DNA of 64,000 nt from CAVRXZ01 sp963773035 (GCA_963773035.1 CAVYZX010000005.1:186001-250000); one strand, 5' to 3'. Shown: positions 8,906 through 18,393, counted from the stretch's first letter. Program-made: numbers and translations. The notes: generated by a model not told the origin, from the letters alone.

Positions 8906-9670
8906 ATGACCTCGAACACAGCCGCAACCGTGAACGAACCCGTCGCTCGGCCGGCGTTCGTCAGGCGGGCAAACTCGGTCCTGAAGGATCCGCTTCTATC
9001 GGTCGTGATGCCCGTCTATAACGAACGGTACACGATCGACGAAATCATCCGCCGTGTCCTCGCCGTCAATCTGCGCATCGAGCTGATCGTCGTCGACGAC
9101 TGCTCGACCGACGGCACCGGCGCCACGCTCGACGCGCTCCAGAGCGAGCTCCAATTCAAGCTGCTCCGTCAACCTGTCAACCAGGGAAAGGGAGCGGCGT
9201 TGCGACGCGGGTTTGCCGCTGTGACGGGAGATCTCGTCATCATCCAGGACGCCGATCTCGAGTACTCCCCCGAGGAATACCCCGAGTTGATTGAGCTGAT
9301 TTGTCAGGGCCGGGCCGATGTCGTATATGGATCGCGGTTCCTGGGACGCCATCGCGTCTTTCTCTTCACGCACTACCTTGGGAACCGGCTGCTCAACATC
9401 GTGACTAATGTCCTCTACAATACGATGTTGACGGACATGGAAACCTGCTACAAGGTTATGACCGTCGGAGTGCTCCGCTCGATCACCCTGCACTCGAACG
9501 GGTTCGGCATCGAACCCGAGATCACAGCCAAGGTGTTCAAGCGCGGATATCGTGTCTACGAAATTCCGATCACCTACGACGGTCGCGGCTATAAGGAAGG
9601 CAAGAAGATCACGTGGCGTGACGGGTTCGTCGCACTCTGGGTGCTTTTGAAGTACCGCTTCACGGAATAG
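8906..9670 (+). CDS. Family 2 glycosyltransferase, dolichyl/undecaprenyl-phosphate mannosyltransferase-like
   Basis: A GT-A enzyme of about 254 residues. LLSVVMPVYNERYTIDEII opens the domain, followed by IVVDDCSTDGT, the DxD region IIQDADLEYSPEEYPEL and VYGSRFLG. The C-terminal part reads SNGFGIEPEITAKVFKRGY and VYEIPITYDGRGYKEGKKI. That C-terminal block is shared by bacterial polyprenyl-phosphate hexose synthases without membrane anchors, which charge a lipid carrier for GT-C enzymes such as the one at 1-1498. The start is uncertain: the ATG at 8906 has GGTGAG upstream, while GTG 8891 and TTG 8864 are also in frame. It is transcribed away from the heptose operon and toward nadE. Confidence 0.85.
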   Translation: MTSNTAATVNEPVARPAFVRRANSVLKDPLLSVVMPVYNERYTIDEIIRRVLAVNLRIELIVVDDCSTDGTGATLDALQSELQFKLLRQPVNQGKGAALRRGFAAVTGDLVIIQDADLEYSPEEYPELIELICQGRADVVYGSRFLGRHRVFLFTHYLGNRLLNIVTNVLYNTMLTDMETCYKVMTVGVLRSITLHSNGFGIEPEITAKVFKRGYRVYEIPITYDGRGYKEGKKITWRDGFVALWVLLKYRFTE

Positions 9671-9690
9671 TCGGTCGAGGCGGACCTGTC

Positions 9691-11334
9691 GTGAAAATCG
9701 CTCTCCTTCAGATCAACCCTACAGTTGGCGATCTTCAGGGCAATAGCCGGTTGATCGTGGAAGCGACGCGCGAAGCCGGGCGCCTCGGCGCCGATCTCGC
9801 CGTCACTCCCGAATTGGCCCTCGTCGGCTACTTGCCGCGCGATTTGCTGCTCAGCGAATGGTTCGTCCGCCACAGTTGGAATGCGCTCGCCAACCTGGCC
9901 GACGATCTTGCCGGTCTTCCACCGGTGCTCGTCGGTCTGCCCGAACCCAATCCGTCGGACGAAGGCCGGCCGTTGTACAACTCAGCGGTACTCGTCCGGG
10001 ACGGCAACATCGAGCAGCGTTTTCGCAAAGCGCTGCTCCCAACCTACGACGTCTTCGATGAAGACCGCTATTTCGAGCCATTCGTCGGACCTCAGATCCT
10101 CGATCTATACGGCAGGCGTTTGGGCATCAGCGTCTGCGAAGACGTGTGGAACGACCGCGATTTCTGGAAGCGGCGGCGCTACCATCACGACCCCATCGAG
10201 GAACTGATGCGCGCAGGGGCGTCCGCGATCGTCAATCTATCTGCTTCACCGTTCGAGGTCGGGAAGTATCGGTTCAGGGAAGCGATGCTTGCCAGCATGG
10301 CGCGAAGACATCGCGCGCCGCTGCTTTACGTCAATCAGGTTGGCGGAAACGACGATTTGATTTTCGACGGCCGGAGTTGCGGATTCGGCGCAGACGGCAC
10401 GCCTATCGCTCGTGGCCGTTCGTTCGAATCCGACGTCGTATTGTGTGACCTGGATCACGCGGCGCGGCTCGGTCAAGCCGACGATGTCCTGGCCGAAGCC
10501 GAGATATGGCAGGCCCTCGTCCTTGGCACACGTGACTACGCACGGAAATGCGGCTTCAGGAGTGTGGTGCTCGGTTTGTCCGGCGGAATCGACTCGGCGC
10601 TGGTGGCAGCCATCGCGGCAGAGGCGCTTGGGCCGCAATGCGTGCTCGGCGTGATGATGCCGTCTCCGTACTCGAGCAGCGGCAGCATAGACGACTCGCA
10701 ACAATTGGCGACGAACCTCGGAATCCAGACGCTCGTGCTGCCAATTGAACAGGTGATGCTTGGTATGGAGTCTACGCTCGGCGAAGCATTCGCCAACACC
10801 CCGCGCGACGTGACTGAAGAAAACATTCAGGCCCGAATCCGGGGCAACCTGTTGATGGCACTCTCCAACAAGCGCGGAGCGTTGCTGCTGACGACCGGCA
10901 ACAAGTCGGAGCTCGCGGTGGGCTACTGCACCTTATATGGAGATATGTCCGGCGGTTTGGCAGTGATCGCCGACGTTCCGAAAACGATGGTGTACCGCGT
11001 CGCGCGCTGGCTCAACGATCACGAAGGGTGCAACCTGATTCCAGAGCCGATTCTGACGAAAGCTCCATCGGCGGAGCTTCGTCCCAATCAGACGGACCAG
11101 GACTCCCTGCCGCCGTACGAGTTGCTCGATGAAATCCTTCAACGCCACATCGAACATCATCAGCCGGCAGAGGACATCATTGCGGCCGGCTTCGACGCCG
11201 ACACCGTTCAAAGAGTGCTTCGGCTCGTCCGAGCGGCCGAGTTCAAGCGGAAGCAGGCCGCACCTGGCCTGAAAGTCACCGATCGCGCCTTCGGCACCGG
11301 TTGGCGCATGCCCATCGCAGCACGGCTGACCTGA
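9691..11334 (+). CDS. nadE: Glutamine-dependent NAD+ synthetase
   Basis: A 547-residue two-domain enzyme that amidates deamido-NAD+ using ATP and ammonia from glutamine. The N-terminal nitrilase-fold glutaminase has its triad in VTPELALVGY (Glu), FRKALLPTYDVFDEDRYFEP (Lys) and LGISVCEDVW (Cys). The synthetase domain starts near residue 290 with the PP-loop VVLGLSGGIDSALVAAIAAE, and later has LLTTGNKSELAVGYCTLYGD. The length is typical. The start is a GTG at 9691 preceded by a GAGG-like site, only 20 bases after the GT2 stop, so the two may be cotranscribed. It ends back-to-back with lpxL at 11335. Confidence 0.95.
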   Translation: MKIALLQINPTVGDLQGNSRLIVEATREAGRLGADLAVTPELALVGYLPRDLLLSEWFVRHSWNALANLADDLAGLPPVLVGLPEPNPSDEGRPLYNSAVLVRDGNIEQRFRKALLPTYDVFDEDRYFEPFVGPQILDLYGRRLGISVCEDVWNDRDFWKRRRYHHDPIEELMRAGASAIVNLSASPFEVGKYRFREAMLASMARRHRAPLLYVNQVGGNDDLIFDGRSCGFGADGTPIARGRSFESDVVLCDLDHAARLGQADDVLAEAEIWQALVLGTRDYARKCGFRSVVLGLSGGIDSALVAAIAAEALGPQCVLGVMMPSPYSSSGSIDDSQQLATNLGIQTLVLPIEQVMLGMESTLGEAFANTPRDVTEENIQARIRGNLLMALSNKRGALLLTTGNKSELAVGYCTLYGDMSGGLAVIADVPKTMVYRVARWLNDHEGCNLIPEPILTKAPSAELRPNQTDQDSLPPYELLDEILQRHIEHHQPAEDIIAAGFDADTVQRVLRLVRAAEFKRKQAAPGLKVTDRAFGTGWRMPIAARLT

Positions 11335-12255
11335 TCAGCTTTCAGCGGCAGGAAACATCCCCGGGACTCCGTCGAGCGATTCACCGTCGGTGTCGCGCCA
11401 TCGCCGGTGCATCCACAACCACAGCTCGGGATGACGACGAACGTACATCTCGAGGACGTCCGTACAGCGCTGGGTAAAGTCGCGGATGGCGTGCTCCGCC
11501 TCACTGTCCGGCGGTTCGACCGGATGCTCGTAGATCATCCGATAACGGCCCCGCCCGATCGGAAGGGCAAACACCGGCACGACAGGTGCGCCGGTCCGCA
11601 GCGCCAGCGCCGCTAACGCCGATGTCGTGGCGGCGGGCCGTTCGAAAAAGTCCACCTGCACGGCGTCTCGACCTTGAATGTGTTGGTCGATCAACAGCGC
11701 AACGCCGTGGCCTGCGTGCAGCATGCGCATGACGCGCCGGATCGTTCCCTGACGATAGATGACCGAGTTGCCCGTGTGCTGCCGGATGTCCTCGAGCAGC
11801 CCGTTCAACCGTCCGTTGTCGAGTGCACGGGCCAGTACGCCGATCGGCTCGAGTTGCAACGCGTGCACGATGGCATGGAGTTCCCAGAACCCGAAGTGGC
11901 CCGTAAAAAACAGCACCCCCTTCCCCTGGGCGTACGCGAGCCGGGCTCGGTCCTCGCCATCGAACTCGCTGCGCGCCAGCATCGCCGCGGGAGTCAACGT
12001 GCTGAATTTCAGAAGCTCGAATAGAAGTCGCCCGAAATGTTTGAACGCGTCGCGGGCGATTGCACGCCGCTCGGCAGCGGAGCGGACGGGAAACGCGACC
12101 GCCAGGTTGCGTTCGGCGATCCGCCGGTGGGCGCGGTCGAGGGCATAGAAAGCGAGGCCCAGCGCGCTGCCGGATGCGTGAACGAGCGAGTCCGGCATCA
12201 CGCGGACGATGCCGATCAGCGCTTTGACGATCAGATACTCGAGACGGTGACGCAC
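11335..12255 (-). CDS. lpxL: Lipid A biosynthesis acyltransferase (LpxL/HtrB family)
   Basis: A 306-residue membrane-associated acyltransferase that transfers an acyl chain from acyl-ACP to the lipid A precursor. The catalytic HX4(D/E) motif is GHFGFWELHAIVHAL. Other family blocks are VALLIDQHIQGRDAVQVDFF and RTGAPVVPVFALPIGRGRYR. The N-terminus is hydrophobic. It is the last gene of waaA-lpxK-lpxL. The start is a GTG at 12255 inside a repetitive spacer, with no clear ribosome site. It faces nadE tail to tail with no room for a terminator. Confidence 0.88.
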   Translation of the reverse strand: MRHRLEYLIVKALIGIVRVMPDSLVHASGSALGLAFYALDRAHRRIAERNLAVAFPVRSAAERRAIARDAFKHFGRLLFELLKFSTLTPAAMLARSEFDGEDRARLAYAQGKGVLFFTGHFGFWELHAIVHALQLEPIGVLARALDNGRLNGLLEDIRQHTGNSVIYRQGTIRRVMRMLHAGHGVALLIDQHIQGRDAVQVDFFERPAATTSALAALALRTGAPVVPVFALPIGRGRYRMIYEHPVEPPDSEAEHAIRDFTQRCTDVLEMYVRRHPELWLWMHRRWRDTDGESLDGVPGMFPAAES

Positions 12256-12296
12256 TGGGACTGGTTCAAGGGTTCAACGGTTCAAGGGTTCGGAAT
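12256..12296. repeat. GGTTCAAGG-type direct repeat running into lpxK
   Basis: Three imperfect copies of GGTTCAAGG/GGTTCAACG lie between lpxL and lpxK and extend over the lpxK stop, so the last residues of LpxK (SNSEPLNR) are encoded by repeat DNA. Confidence 0.55.
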
Positions 12297-13278
12297 TCGA
12301 GGTTCCTTGCCGGGCGGTGCGTAGGCGTTCGCGAAGCCAATTGGCGAAGGCAGCGGCGGGCTCCACGGTGACGGTGAGAGGGACGGCCGCAACCGGAAGG
12401 CCGTCCAGGCGCCGGCCCGCGAGACGCACCGCGTCCTTTTCCGTGGTCATCACAATCCGCGCCGCCGCCGAACGTGCCGCCGCCTGGGCCCGTGCGACGT
12501 CGCGATCGGTGAAGATGTGGTGATCGCGAAACGTCATCGTTCCCGCAACCTTCCATCCAGCCGACTCTAAGCCGGTAAAGAACTGATCGGGCCTCGCAAT
12601 CCCGGCAACAGCGAATATCGGCTCGTCGGTTGGCACGACGATGGTATCCCCCGTTGCGATCAGCCGTGGCGCTCCAAGCAGCCGCGCGACCCGGAACACA
12701 GTAGGTACGCCGAGCGCACGTCCCACTCGTTCGGCCGCCTGATCGTAGGTGGCAGTCACGAGAACGGCATCGGCAAGCCTGGCTGCAGCCAGCGGCTCGC
12801 GCAGCCGTCCGGCGGGCAGCGGCTTGTCGGTCAAGTCTTCTTCGCTGGTCACCAGCAGGTCTACGTCTCTCGCCAACTCGAAATGCTGAAACCCATCGTC
12901 GAGAACGTGAACGCTGGCCGCCAACTTCTCTTCACCCAATCGCCCACACACGTATCTGTTCCCGCCGACCAGCACACGCGCGCCAGGCACCATCCGCGCC
13001 AGCATCAGCGGCTCGTCACCGGACGAGTCGAGGTTGCCGAGAATCGCCGTGCCGTCCGACACGACGGTGACGCCCGCCTGTACTCGGCGCCGCCCATAAC
13101 CGCGCGACAGGATCGCGGGCGATTCCCCTTCCGCCACGAGCCAGCGTGCAAGATGCGCCACGATGGGCGTCTTGCCGCTGCCGCCAACCGAGAGATTGCC
13201 GACGCTGATGACGGGCCGACGCAGGCGACGGCGCCGTGCCGGAGATCGAGCGTACCAGCGCCGCCGCCACTCCGCCAC
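12274..13278 (-). CDS. lpxK: Tetraacyldisaccharide 4'-kinase
   Basis: A kinase that phosphorylates the 4' position of the lipid A disaccharide at the inner membrane. The P-loop is in VISVGNLSVGGSGKTPIVAH. The family block LVGGNRYVCGR is followed by ASVHVLDDGFQHFELARDVD, and the C-terminal part contains TTEKDAVRL. GTG 13278 is the best conventional start. However, the frame upstream (TAGAIYGAVAEWRRRWYARS) looks like the normal LpxK N-terminal helix, so translation may begin slightly earlier at a CTG or ATT overlapping the waaA stop. The C-terminal ten residues come from repeat sequence. Confidence 0.88.
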   Translation of the reverse strand: MAEWRRRWYARSPARRRRLRRPVISVGNLSVGGSGKTPIVAHLARWLVAEGESPAILSRGYGRRRVQAGVTVVSDGTAILGNLDSSGDEPLMLARMVPGARVLVGGNRYVCGRLGEEKLAASVHVLDDGFQHFELARDVDLLVTSEEDLTDKPLPAGRLREPLAAARLADAVLVTATYDQAAERVGRALGVPTVFRVARLLGAPRLIATGDTIVVPTDEPIFAVAGIARPDQFFTGLESAGWKVAGTMTFRDHHIFTDRDVARAQAAARSAAARIVMTTEKDAVRLAGRRLDGLPVAAVPLTVTVEPAAAFANWLRERLRTARQGTSNSEPLNR

Positions 13279-13310
13279 CGCACCGTAGATCGCACCGGCC
13301 GTTTGCAGAA

Positions 13311-14642
13311 TTAGTTCACCAGACGGAAGGGCCGAACGACTGATTGGTTGTGGGTGGGTACCAGTTCGGCGATGACCGCCAAGGTCTTGTCCTTGGCGCC
13401 ACGATTGGCTTCGACGAGGGCCCGGGCGGCGGCGCCGAGCCGGGCGCGCCGAACAGGATCGCTGAGGAAACCAAGCAGAGCCTCCTCGAGCTCCCGGTCC
13501 GATTGGACCTGCACCGCGGCGCCGTTTGCGAGAAACGTGTCGGCAATTTCCTTGAAGTTCTGCATGTGCGGGCCAAAGATGATGGCCTTGCCGAAAATCG
13601 CCGGCTCGAGGATGTTGTGCCCGCCGTGGTCCACCAAGCTGCCGCCGACGAACACCGCTGTCGCCAACTGATAGATCTGAGCGAGCTCACCGATCGAATC
13701 GAGCACGACGACGTCCGCGCGAGGTTCCGCATCGATCGGAAGCTCGGTTCGGCGAATGGTCACGAATCCCGCGTCCCGCGCCAGTCGTTCGACCTCGCCG
13801 AACCGTTCCGGCTGCCGCGGCGCGAGAATGGCCAGAGCGCTGGGCGACGCCTTCTTCACGCGCGCGAACGCGCGGAGCACCGGCCCTTCCTCGCCGCGCA
13901 GAGTGCTGCCCGCCACAACGACTTGCCGGTTCGGTGAAGTCCTGAAGAACCGCAACACCCGTTCGCGCGGCTTGCCGTGAGACGTCGCGCTTGGCAGCTC
14001 CAGCGAGTCGAACTTCAAGCTGCCCGTCATCGTGATGCGCGAAGGATCGGCCCCAAGATCGATCAGCCGCCGTACCGACTCTTCGCTCTGCATGCAGAAG
14101 CGATCGACGTCGGCCAGCACGCCCCGAAAGAACGGTCGGATGAGTCGATAGCGTGGATACGATCTCGACGAGATACGGCCGTTGATCAGCACGGTCTTGA
14201 CGCCGCGCTTGCGACATTCTCGCAGCAGGTTCGGCCAGATTTCGGTCTCCATCATGACGAAGACGCGCGGCTTCACCAGCGTCAGTGTTCTTCGGACGAT
14301 GAACGTCCAGTCGAATGGAAAGTAAAAAACGCCGTCGACGTTTTGCAGGCTGTGCCGCGCGACCTGCTGGCCAGCCATCGTCGTCGTGGAAAGAAACAGA
14401 CGGAGGCGCGGATACCGCGTCTTCAACTCACCGGCCAGCGCACGAGCCGTCAATGTCTCGCCGACCGACACAGCGTGGATCCAAATCGACTCTTCGCCAT
14501 CGATGTTGAAACTGATAGGCAGAAAGCCGAGCCGCTGCCGCAGGCTGCCAATGTATTTCTTGTACCGAACTGCTTGGTACAGGAAGTACGGCGACACGAC
14601 GAGAAAACCGGCCAGCGTGAGAAAACTGTAGAGGACGTACAT
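13311..14642 (-). CDS. waaA: 3-deoxy-D-manno-octulosonic acid (Kdo) transferase
   Basis: A 443-residue GT30 enzyme adding Kdo to lipid IVA. It has an N-terminal membrane anchor (residues 1-25), then SIWIHAVSVGETLTARALAG with the catalytic Glu, LFLSTTTMAGQQVA, and RVFVMMETEIWPNLLRECRK. The C-terminal donor domain has VVVAGSTLRGEEGPVLRAFA and VFVGGSLVDHGGHNILEPAI. The length matches the family. It heads the minus-strand lipid A/Kdo gene set and is divergent from gapA. It supplies the acceptor for the heptosyltransferases encoded at 5036-8760. Confidence 0.93.
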   Translation of the reverse strand: MYVLYSFLTLAGFLVVSPYFLYQAVRYKKYIGSLRQRLGFLPISFNIDGEESIWIHAVSVGETLTARALAGELKTRYPRLRLFLSTTTMAGQQVARHSLQNVDGVFYFPFDWTFIVRRTLTLVKPRVFVMMETEIWPNLLRECRKRGVKTVLINGRISSRSYPRYRLIRPFFRGVLADVDRFCMQSEESVRRLIDLGADPSRITMTGSLKFDSLELPSATSHGKPRERVLRFFRTSPNRQVVVAGSTLRGEEGPVLRAFARVKKASPSALAILAPRQPERFGEVERLARDAGFVTIRRTELPIDAEPRADVVVLDSIGELAQIYQLATAVFVGGSLVDHGGHNILEPAIFGKAIIFGPHMQNFKEIADTFLANGAAVQVQSDRELEEALLGFLSDPVRRARLGAAARALVEANRGAKDKTLAVIAELVPTHNQSVVRPFRLVN

Positions 14643-14714
14643 TGCGGACGTCAGGAATAGCCTTAAGATCCTTCCCTACAATATGTTGGGAGCTCTGAAG
14701 TATAGCCGGACCGT

Positions 14715-14744
14715 TTGACCCTCTGCAACCGTGCTCATTAGAAT
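14715..14744 (+). promoter_or_regulatory. Sigma-70-like promoter of the gapA operon
   Basis: TTGACC (14715-14720) and TAGAAT (14739-14744) are separated by 18 bases, about 60 bases before the gapA ATG. No other gene start lies between them. Confidence 0.6.
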
Positions 14745-14804
14745 TTGAGGCTGGCGCATGACGCGGGAACGGGTTTGAGGGCGTCCGGCGCTTGGAGGAC
14801 ACTC

Positions 14805-15812
14805 ATGCCTGTGAAAGTCGGGATCAACGGTTTTGGCCGAATCGGCCGCAACATCATGCGTGCGGCGCTCGGCGACAAGAACATCGACTTCGTCGCCGTC
14901 AACGATCTCACCAACGCGCAGACGCTCGCACACCTGCTGAAGTACGACTCGGTACTCGGCAATCTCCACTCGCGCGTCGAAGCCAAGAGCGACGGCATTG
15001 CCGTCGACGGCGACGAGTTCAAGGTCCTGTCGATGCGCGACCCCGCGCAATTGCCGTGGAAGGACCTTGGCGTCGATGTCGTGTTCGAGTCAACCGGGTT
15101 GTTCACCAAGCGCGAGGACGCGGCGAAGCATCTCGCCGCCGGTGCCAAGAAAGTCGTGATCACCGCACCCGCGAAAGGGCCCGACATTACCGTCGTCCTT
15201 GGCGTCAACGACGAAAAATACGACCCGCAGAAGCATCAGGTCATCTCGAATGCGTCGTGTACGACGAATTGCCTGGCCCCGGTCGCCAAGGTCATTCATC
15301 AATGTTTCGGTATCAAGAAGGGATGGATGACCACCATCCACTCATACACGAACGACCAGCAGCTGCTCGATCTCCCGCACAAGGATCTGCGTCGTGCCCG
15401 TGCTGCAGCGCTGTCGATGATCCCGACGACGACCGGCGCGGCTGCGGCGGTGGGCGAGGTGCTGCCCGAACTTAAAGGGAAACTCGACGGCTTCGCGATG
15501 CGCGTGCCGACGCCGAACGTGTCGGTGGTCGACCTCGCGGCGCTGGTCGACAAGAAGACGACCGGCGAGGAAGTGAACAAGGTATTGAAAGAAGCCGCCG
15601 AAGGCCCGCTGAAAGGCATCCTCGCCTATTCAACCGACGAACTGGTCTCGATCGACTTCAAAGGCAATGCGAACTCGTCGATCCTCGACGCGCCATATAC
15701 GAAGGTGATGGACGGCGACTTCGTGAAGGTCCTTTCGTGGTACGACAACGAATGGGGCTACTCGAACCGCTGCGTCGACCTTCTACGGCTGCTGACGAAG
15801 AAGGGACTGTAG
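14805..15812 (+). CDS. gapA: Glyceraldehyde-3-phosphate dehydrogenase, type I
   Basis: A 335-residue dehydrogenase, NAD-binding domain KVGINGFGRIGRNIMRAAL. The active-site Cys is in ISNASCTTNCLAPVAKVIHQ, and the C-terminal WYDNEWGYSNRCVDLL is standard. It oxidises glyceraldehyde 3-phosphate to 1,3-bisphosphoglycerate. The ATG at 14805 has GGAGG 6-7 bases upstream; earlier in-frame codons give non-family residues. It is the first gene of gapA-pgk-tpiA-secG. Confidence 0.97.
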   Translation: MPVKVGINGFGRIGRNIMRAALGDKNIDFVAVNDLTNAQTLAHLLKYDSVLGNLHSRVEAKSDGIAVDGDEFKVLSMRDPAQLPWKDLGVDVVFESTGLFTKREDAAKHLAAGAKKVVITAPAKGPDITVVLGVNDEKYDPQKHQVISNASCTTNCLAPVAKVIHQCFGIKKGWMTTIHSYTNDQQLLDLPHKDLRRARAAALSMIPTTTGAAAAVGEVLPELKGKLDGFAMRVPTPNVSVVDLAALVDKKTTGEEVNKVLKEAAEGPLKGILAYSTDELVSIDFKGNANSSILDAPYTKVMDGDFVKVLSWYDNEWGYSNRCVDLLRLLTKKGL

Positions 15813-15859
15813 CAGGCGCTGTGGCGGCGGACCCAGGTTAGAGGGAAGGGCTGGCACAT

Positions 15860-17056
15860 CTGGCTAAGCTGTCGATCAAAGACCTCGATTTGAAGGGTAA
15901 GCGGGTCTTCATCCGCGTCGACTTCAACGTCCCGCTCAAAGAGGGACGCATCGGCGACGACACACGCATCCGCGCCTCGGTTCCGACGGTCCAGTACGCG
16001 CTGGATCACGGTGCGACGGTGGTCGCGCTCGCCAGCCACCTCGGCCGGCCGAAGGGAACCGTTGCACCGCAATTCAGCCTTCGGCCGATAGCCACGCGGC
16101 TTTCGGAGCTTCTCGGACGACCTGTCACCTTTGCTGAGGACTGCATCGGCGAGCGCGCGAAAGCGGCCGTAGACGAGGCGGCTCGCTCGGAAAATGGCGT
16201 CGTTCTCCTCGAGAATCTTCGCTTTCACGCGGAAGAGGAAAAGAACGAGTCCAACTTTGCCGCGGCCCTCGCCAGCCTCGCGGATGTCTACGTAGATGAT
16301 GCGTTCGGTGCGGCGCATCGGGCGCATGCCTCGGTCGAAGGCATGACCCGGCATTTCTCGAAGGCGGCGGCCGGGTTGCTCATGGAGCGAGAGCTGAAGT
16401 ACCTGGGCGACGCGCTGAAGTCGCCCCAACGTCCGTTCGTGGCGATCCTCGGTGGCGCCAAGGTCTCCGACAAGATCGAAGTGATTGAAAATCTGCTGGG
16501 GGAGGTCGATCGTCTGTTGATCGGCGGCGCGATGGCCTACACGTTTTTCAAGTCCCAAGGGTTGCCGGTCGGCAAGTCTCTTGTCGAAGACGATAAGATT
16601 GATGCGGCCCGGACAATCCTCGAGCGCGTCAAGACAAAGACCCAGTTCGCGCTGCCGGTCGATCATCTGGTGACGGACCGGATCGACGGCTCGGGTTCAA
16701 ACGAGGTCCTTCGCGTGGAAGACGCCGCGATCGGAGACCGGATGGGAGTCGATATCGGTCCCGAGACGATCGGTCAGTACGAGAAGTGGGTCGCCGATGC
16801 GAAGACCGTTGTCTGGAACGGTCCAATGGGTATCTTCGAGGTCGACGCCTTCGCACGCGGCACCAACGCGGTCGCACGCGCCGTCGCCGCGCTGACCGGC
16901 ACCACAATCATCGGCGGTGGAGACTCGATTTCAGCCGTGAAGAAGGCCGGCATGGCAGATCGCATCACCCACATTTCAACCGGCGGTGGTGCGTCGCTCG
17001 AGTTCCTGGGAGGCCGAACGCTGCCCGGGGTCGCGGCCTTGACTGACAGGTCATGA
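15860..17056 (+). CDS. pgk: Phosphoglycerate kinase, probable CTG start
   Basis: The second glycolytic enzyme of the operon. Landmarks are RVFIRVDFNVPLKEGRIGDD, ALASHLGRPKG, the substrate-binding FGAAHRAHAS, and C-terminal FEVDAFARGTNAVARAVA with TIIGGGDSISAV. The family N-terminus AKLSIKDLDLKGKRVF is in frame from a CTG at 15860, which has GAGGGAAGGG 9 bases upstream. The first conventional start, TTG 15890, would remove ten conserved residues and has no ribosome site. The start is therefore read as CTG, a rare codon for initiation. The stop overlaps the tpiA ATG. Confidence 0.93.
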   Translation: MAKLSIKDLDLKGKRVFIRVDFNVPLKEGRIGDDTRIRASVPTVQYALDHGATVVALASHLGRPKGTVAPQFSLRPIATRLSELLGRPVTFAEDCIGERAKAAVDEAARSENGVVLLENLRFHAEEEKNESNFAAALASLADVYVDDAFGAAHRAHASVEGMTRHFSKAAAGLLMERELKYLGDALKSPQRPFVAILGGAKVSDKIEVIENLLGEVDRLLIGGAMAYTFFKSQGLPVGKSLVEDDKIDAARTILERVKTKTQFALPVDHLVTDRIDGSGSNEVLRVEDAAIGDRMGVDIGPETIGQYEKWVADAKTVVWNGPMGIFEVDAFARGTNAVARAVAALTGTTIIGGGDSISAVKKAGMADRITHISTGGGASLEFLGGRTLPGVAALTDRS

Positions 17057-17820
17057 GAATTCCATTCATCGCCGGCAACTGGAAGATGTTCAAGACCGTT
17101 CACGACGCGGTCGTCTTCACCAAAGAGCTGCGCAGCGTGGTCAAGGACATCGCCGACGTCGAGATCGTCGTCGCGCCGCCATTCACCGCCATTCACGCGG
17201 TCGCCGAAGCCGCGCGGAACACGAACATCGGCGTCTCCGCACAGGACATGTACTGGGAAAGGGAAGGCGCGTTTACGGGTGAGATCTCGTCACAAATGAT
17301 CAAGGAAGCAGGTGCTTCGTACGTGATCATCGGGCATTCAGAGCGCCGGCGGTTGTTCGGCGAAACCGATGTGATGGTGAATCGCAAGGTTACCACCGCA
17401 TTTGCCGCGGGACTCACTCCCATCGTCTGCGTCGGAGAGACTCTCGAGGAACGGGAGCGCGAGGAAACGCTCGCGGTCCTCGACCGACAGGTCAAGGACG
17501 GCCTCGATGGCCTGACGGCCGAGCAGGTTGCCGAGCTCGTCGTGGCGTACGAGCCGGTATGGGCGATTGGGACTGGACGCATAGCCACCGCGGCCCAAGC
17601 CGCTGAAGCCCACGGACACATCCGCAAGCGACTCCGCCAGTGGTTTGGTGCGGACGCGGCCGACCATTGTCACGTGATTTACGGCGGAAGCGTGAAGCCG
17701 GACAATATTCGTGAGCTCATCGCCGAGCCGGAGGTGGACGGCGCGCTCGTCGGCGGCGCGAGCCTCGACGTCAAAGGCTTCGGCGACATCGTCGTCAAGA
17801 GCCGACGGGCTGCGGTATGA
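17053..17820 (+). CDS. tpiA: Triosephosphate isomerase
   Basis: A 255-residue TIM barrel. The catalytic residues are seen in FIAGNWKMFK (Lys), YVIIGHSERRRLFGE (His) and VVAYEPVWAIGTGRIATAAQ (Glu). The phosphate-binding end reads VIYGGSVKPDNIRELI and GALVGGASLDVKGF. The ATG overlaps the pgk stop (ATGA), so the two are translationally coupled. secG follows 24 bases after the stop. Confidence 0.97.
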   Translation: MRIPFIAGNWKMFKTVHDAVVFTKELRSVVKDIADVEIVVAPPFTAIHAVAEAARNTNIGVSAQDMYWEREGAFTGEISSQMIKEAGASYVIIGHSERRRLFGETDVMVNRKVTTAFAAGLTPIVCVGETLEEREREETLAVLDRQVKDGLDGLTAEQVAELVVAYEPVWAIGTGRIATAAQAAEAHGHIRKRLRQWFGADAADHCHVIYGGSVKPDNIRELIAEPEVDGALVGGASLDVKGFGDIVVKSRRAAV

Positions 17821-17844
17821 TTATCGTTTGACGAAGATTGATTT

Positions 17845-18261
17845 ATGGTCCTCTACTACATCTTGACGACGTTCTACGTGTTGGTTTGCCTGGTCCTGCT
17901 GCTCGTCGTGTTGCTGCAACAGGGGAAGGGCGGCGACATGGCGAGCGCGTTCGGCGGCGGAAGCAGTCAGACCGCGTTCGGTGCGCGCGGCGGTGCGACC
18001 GTGCTGGCGAAGGCGACAGCCGTGCTGGCGGCGTTGTTCATGTTGAGCGCGCTGGCGCTTGCAATCATCGGCCAGCGAGGACCCGGTTCGATCGTGAGCG
18101 GTACTCCGACGCCCAAGGCGCCGGCCCGAACGGCGCCGGCCGTGCCGCCGACAGGCGCACCCGCCACGGCACCGGCCACCACTCCAGCCGCGCCTCCTGC
18201 TGAAGGAGCACCGACTCCTGCTCCAGCGCAGCCGCCGGCTCCGGCCGAGCAGCCCAAGTGA
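17845..18261 (+). CDS. secG: Preprotein translocase subunit SecG with Pro/Ala-rich tail
   Basis: A 138-residue protein. The first part is typical SecG: a membrane segment (LTTFYVLVCLVLLLVVLLQQ), the conserved GKGGDMASAFGGGSSQTAFG loop, and a second membrane segment (about residues 52-75). It assists SecYE-driven export. After residue 80 there is an extension made almost only of Pro, Ala and Thr, longer than in many bacteria, likely a flexible periplasm-facing tail. The position directly after tpiA is a common arrangement. Confidence 0.93.
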   Translation: MVLYYILTTFYVLVCLVLLLVVLLQQGKGGDMASAFGGGSSQTAFGARGGATVLAKATAVLAALFMLSALALAIIGQRGPGSIVSGTPTPKAPARTAPAVPPTGAPATAPATTPAAPPAEGAPTPAPAQPPAPAEQPK

Positions 18262-18393
18262 GAGCCGCGACATCTTCATCGGCTTTTCGTCCTTCTTCCT
18301 GGCTGTAACTTCAACCGAGCTTCGTCGTTTGATAAGGTGAGCGCGCATCCGAGCTCGTTGCGCTGCCCGCCGGTTTCACGTCAGGATCCCTCG

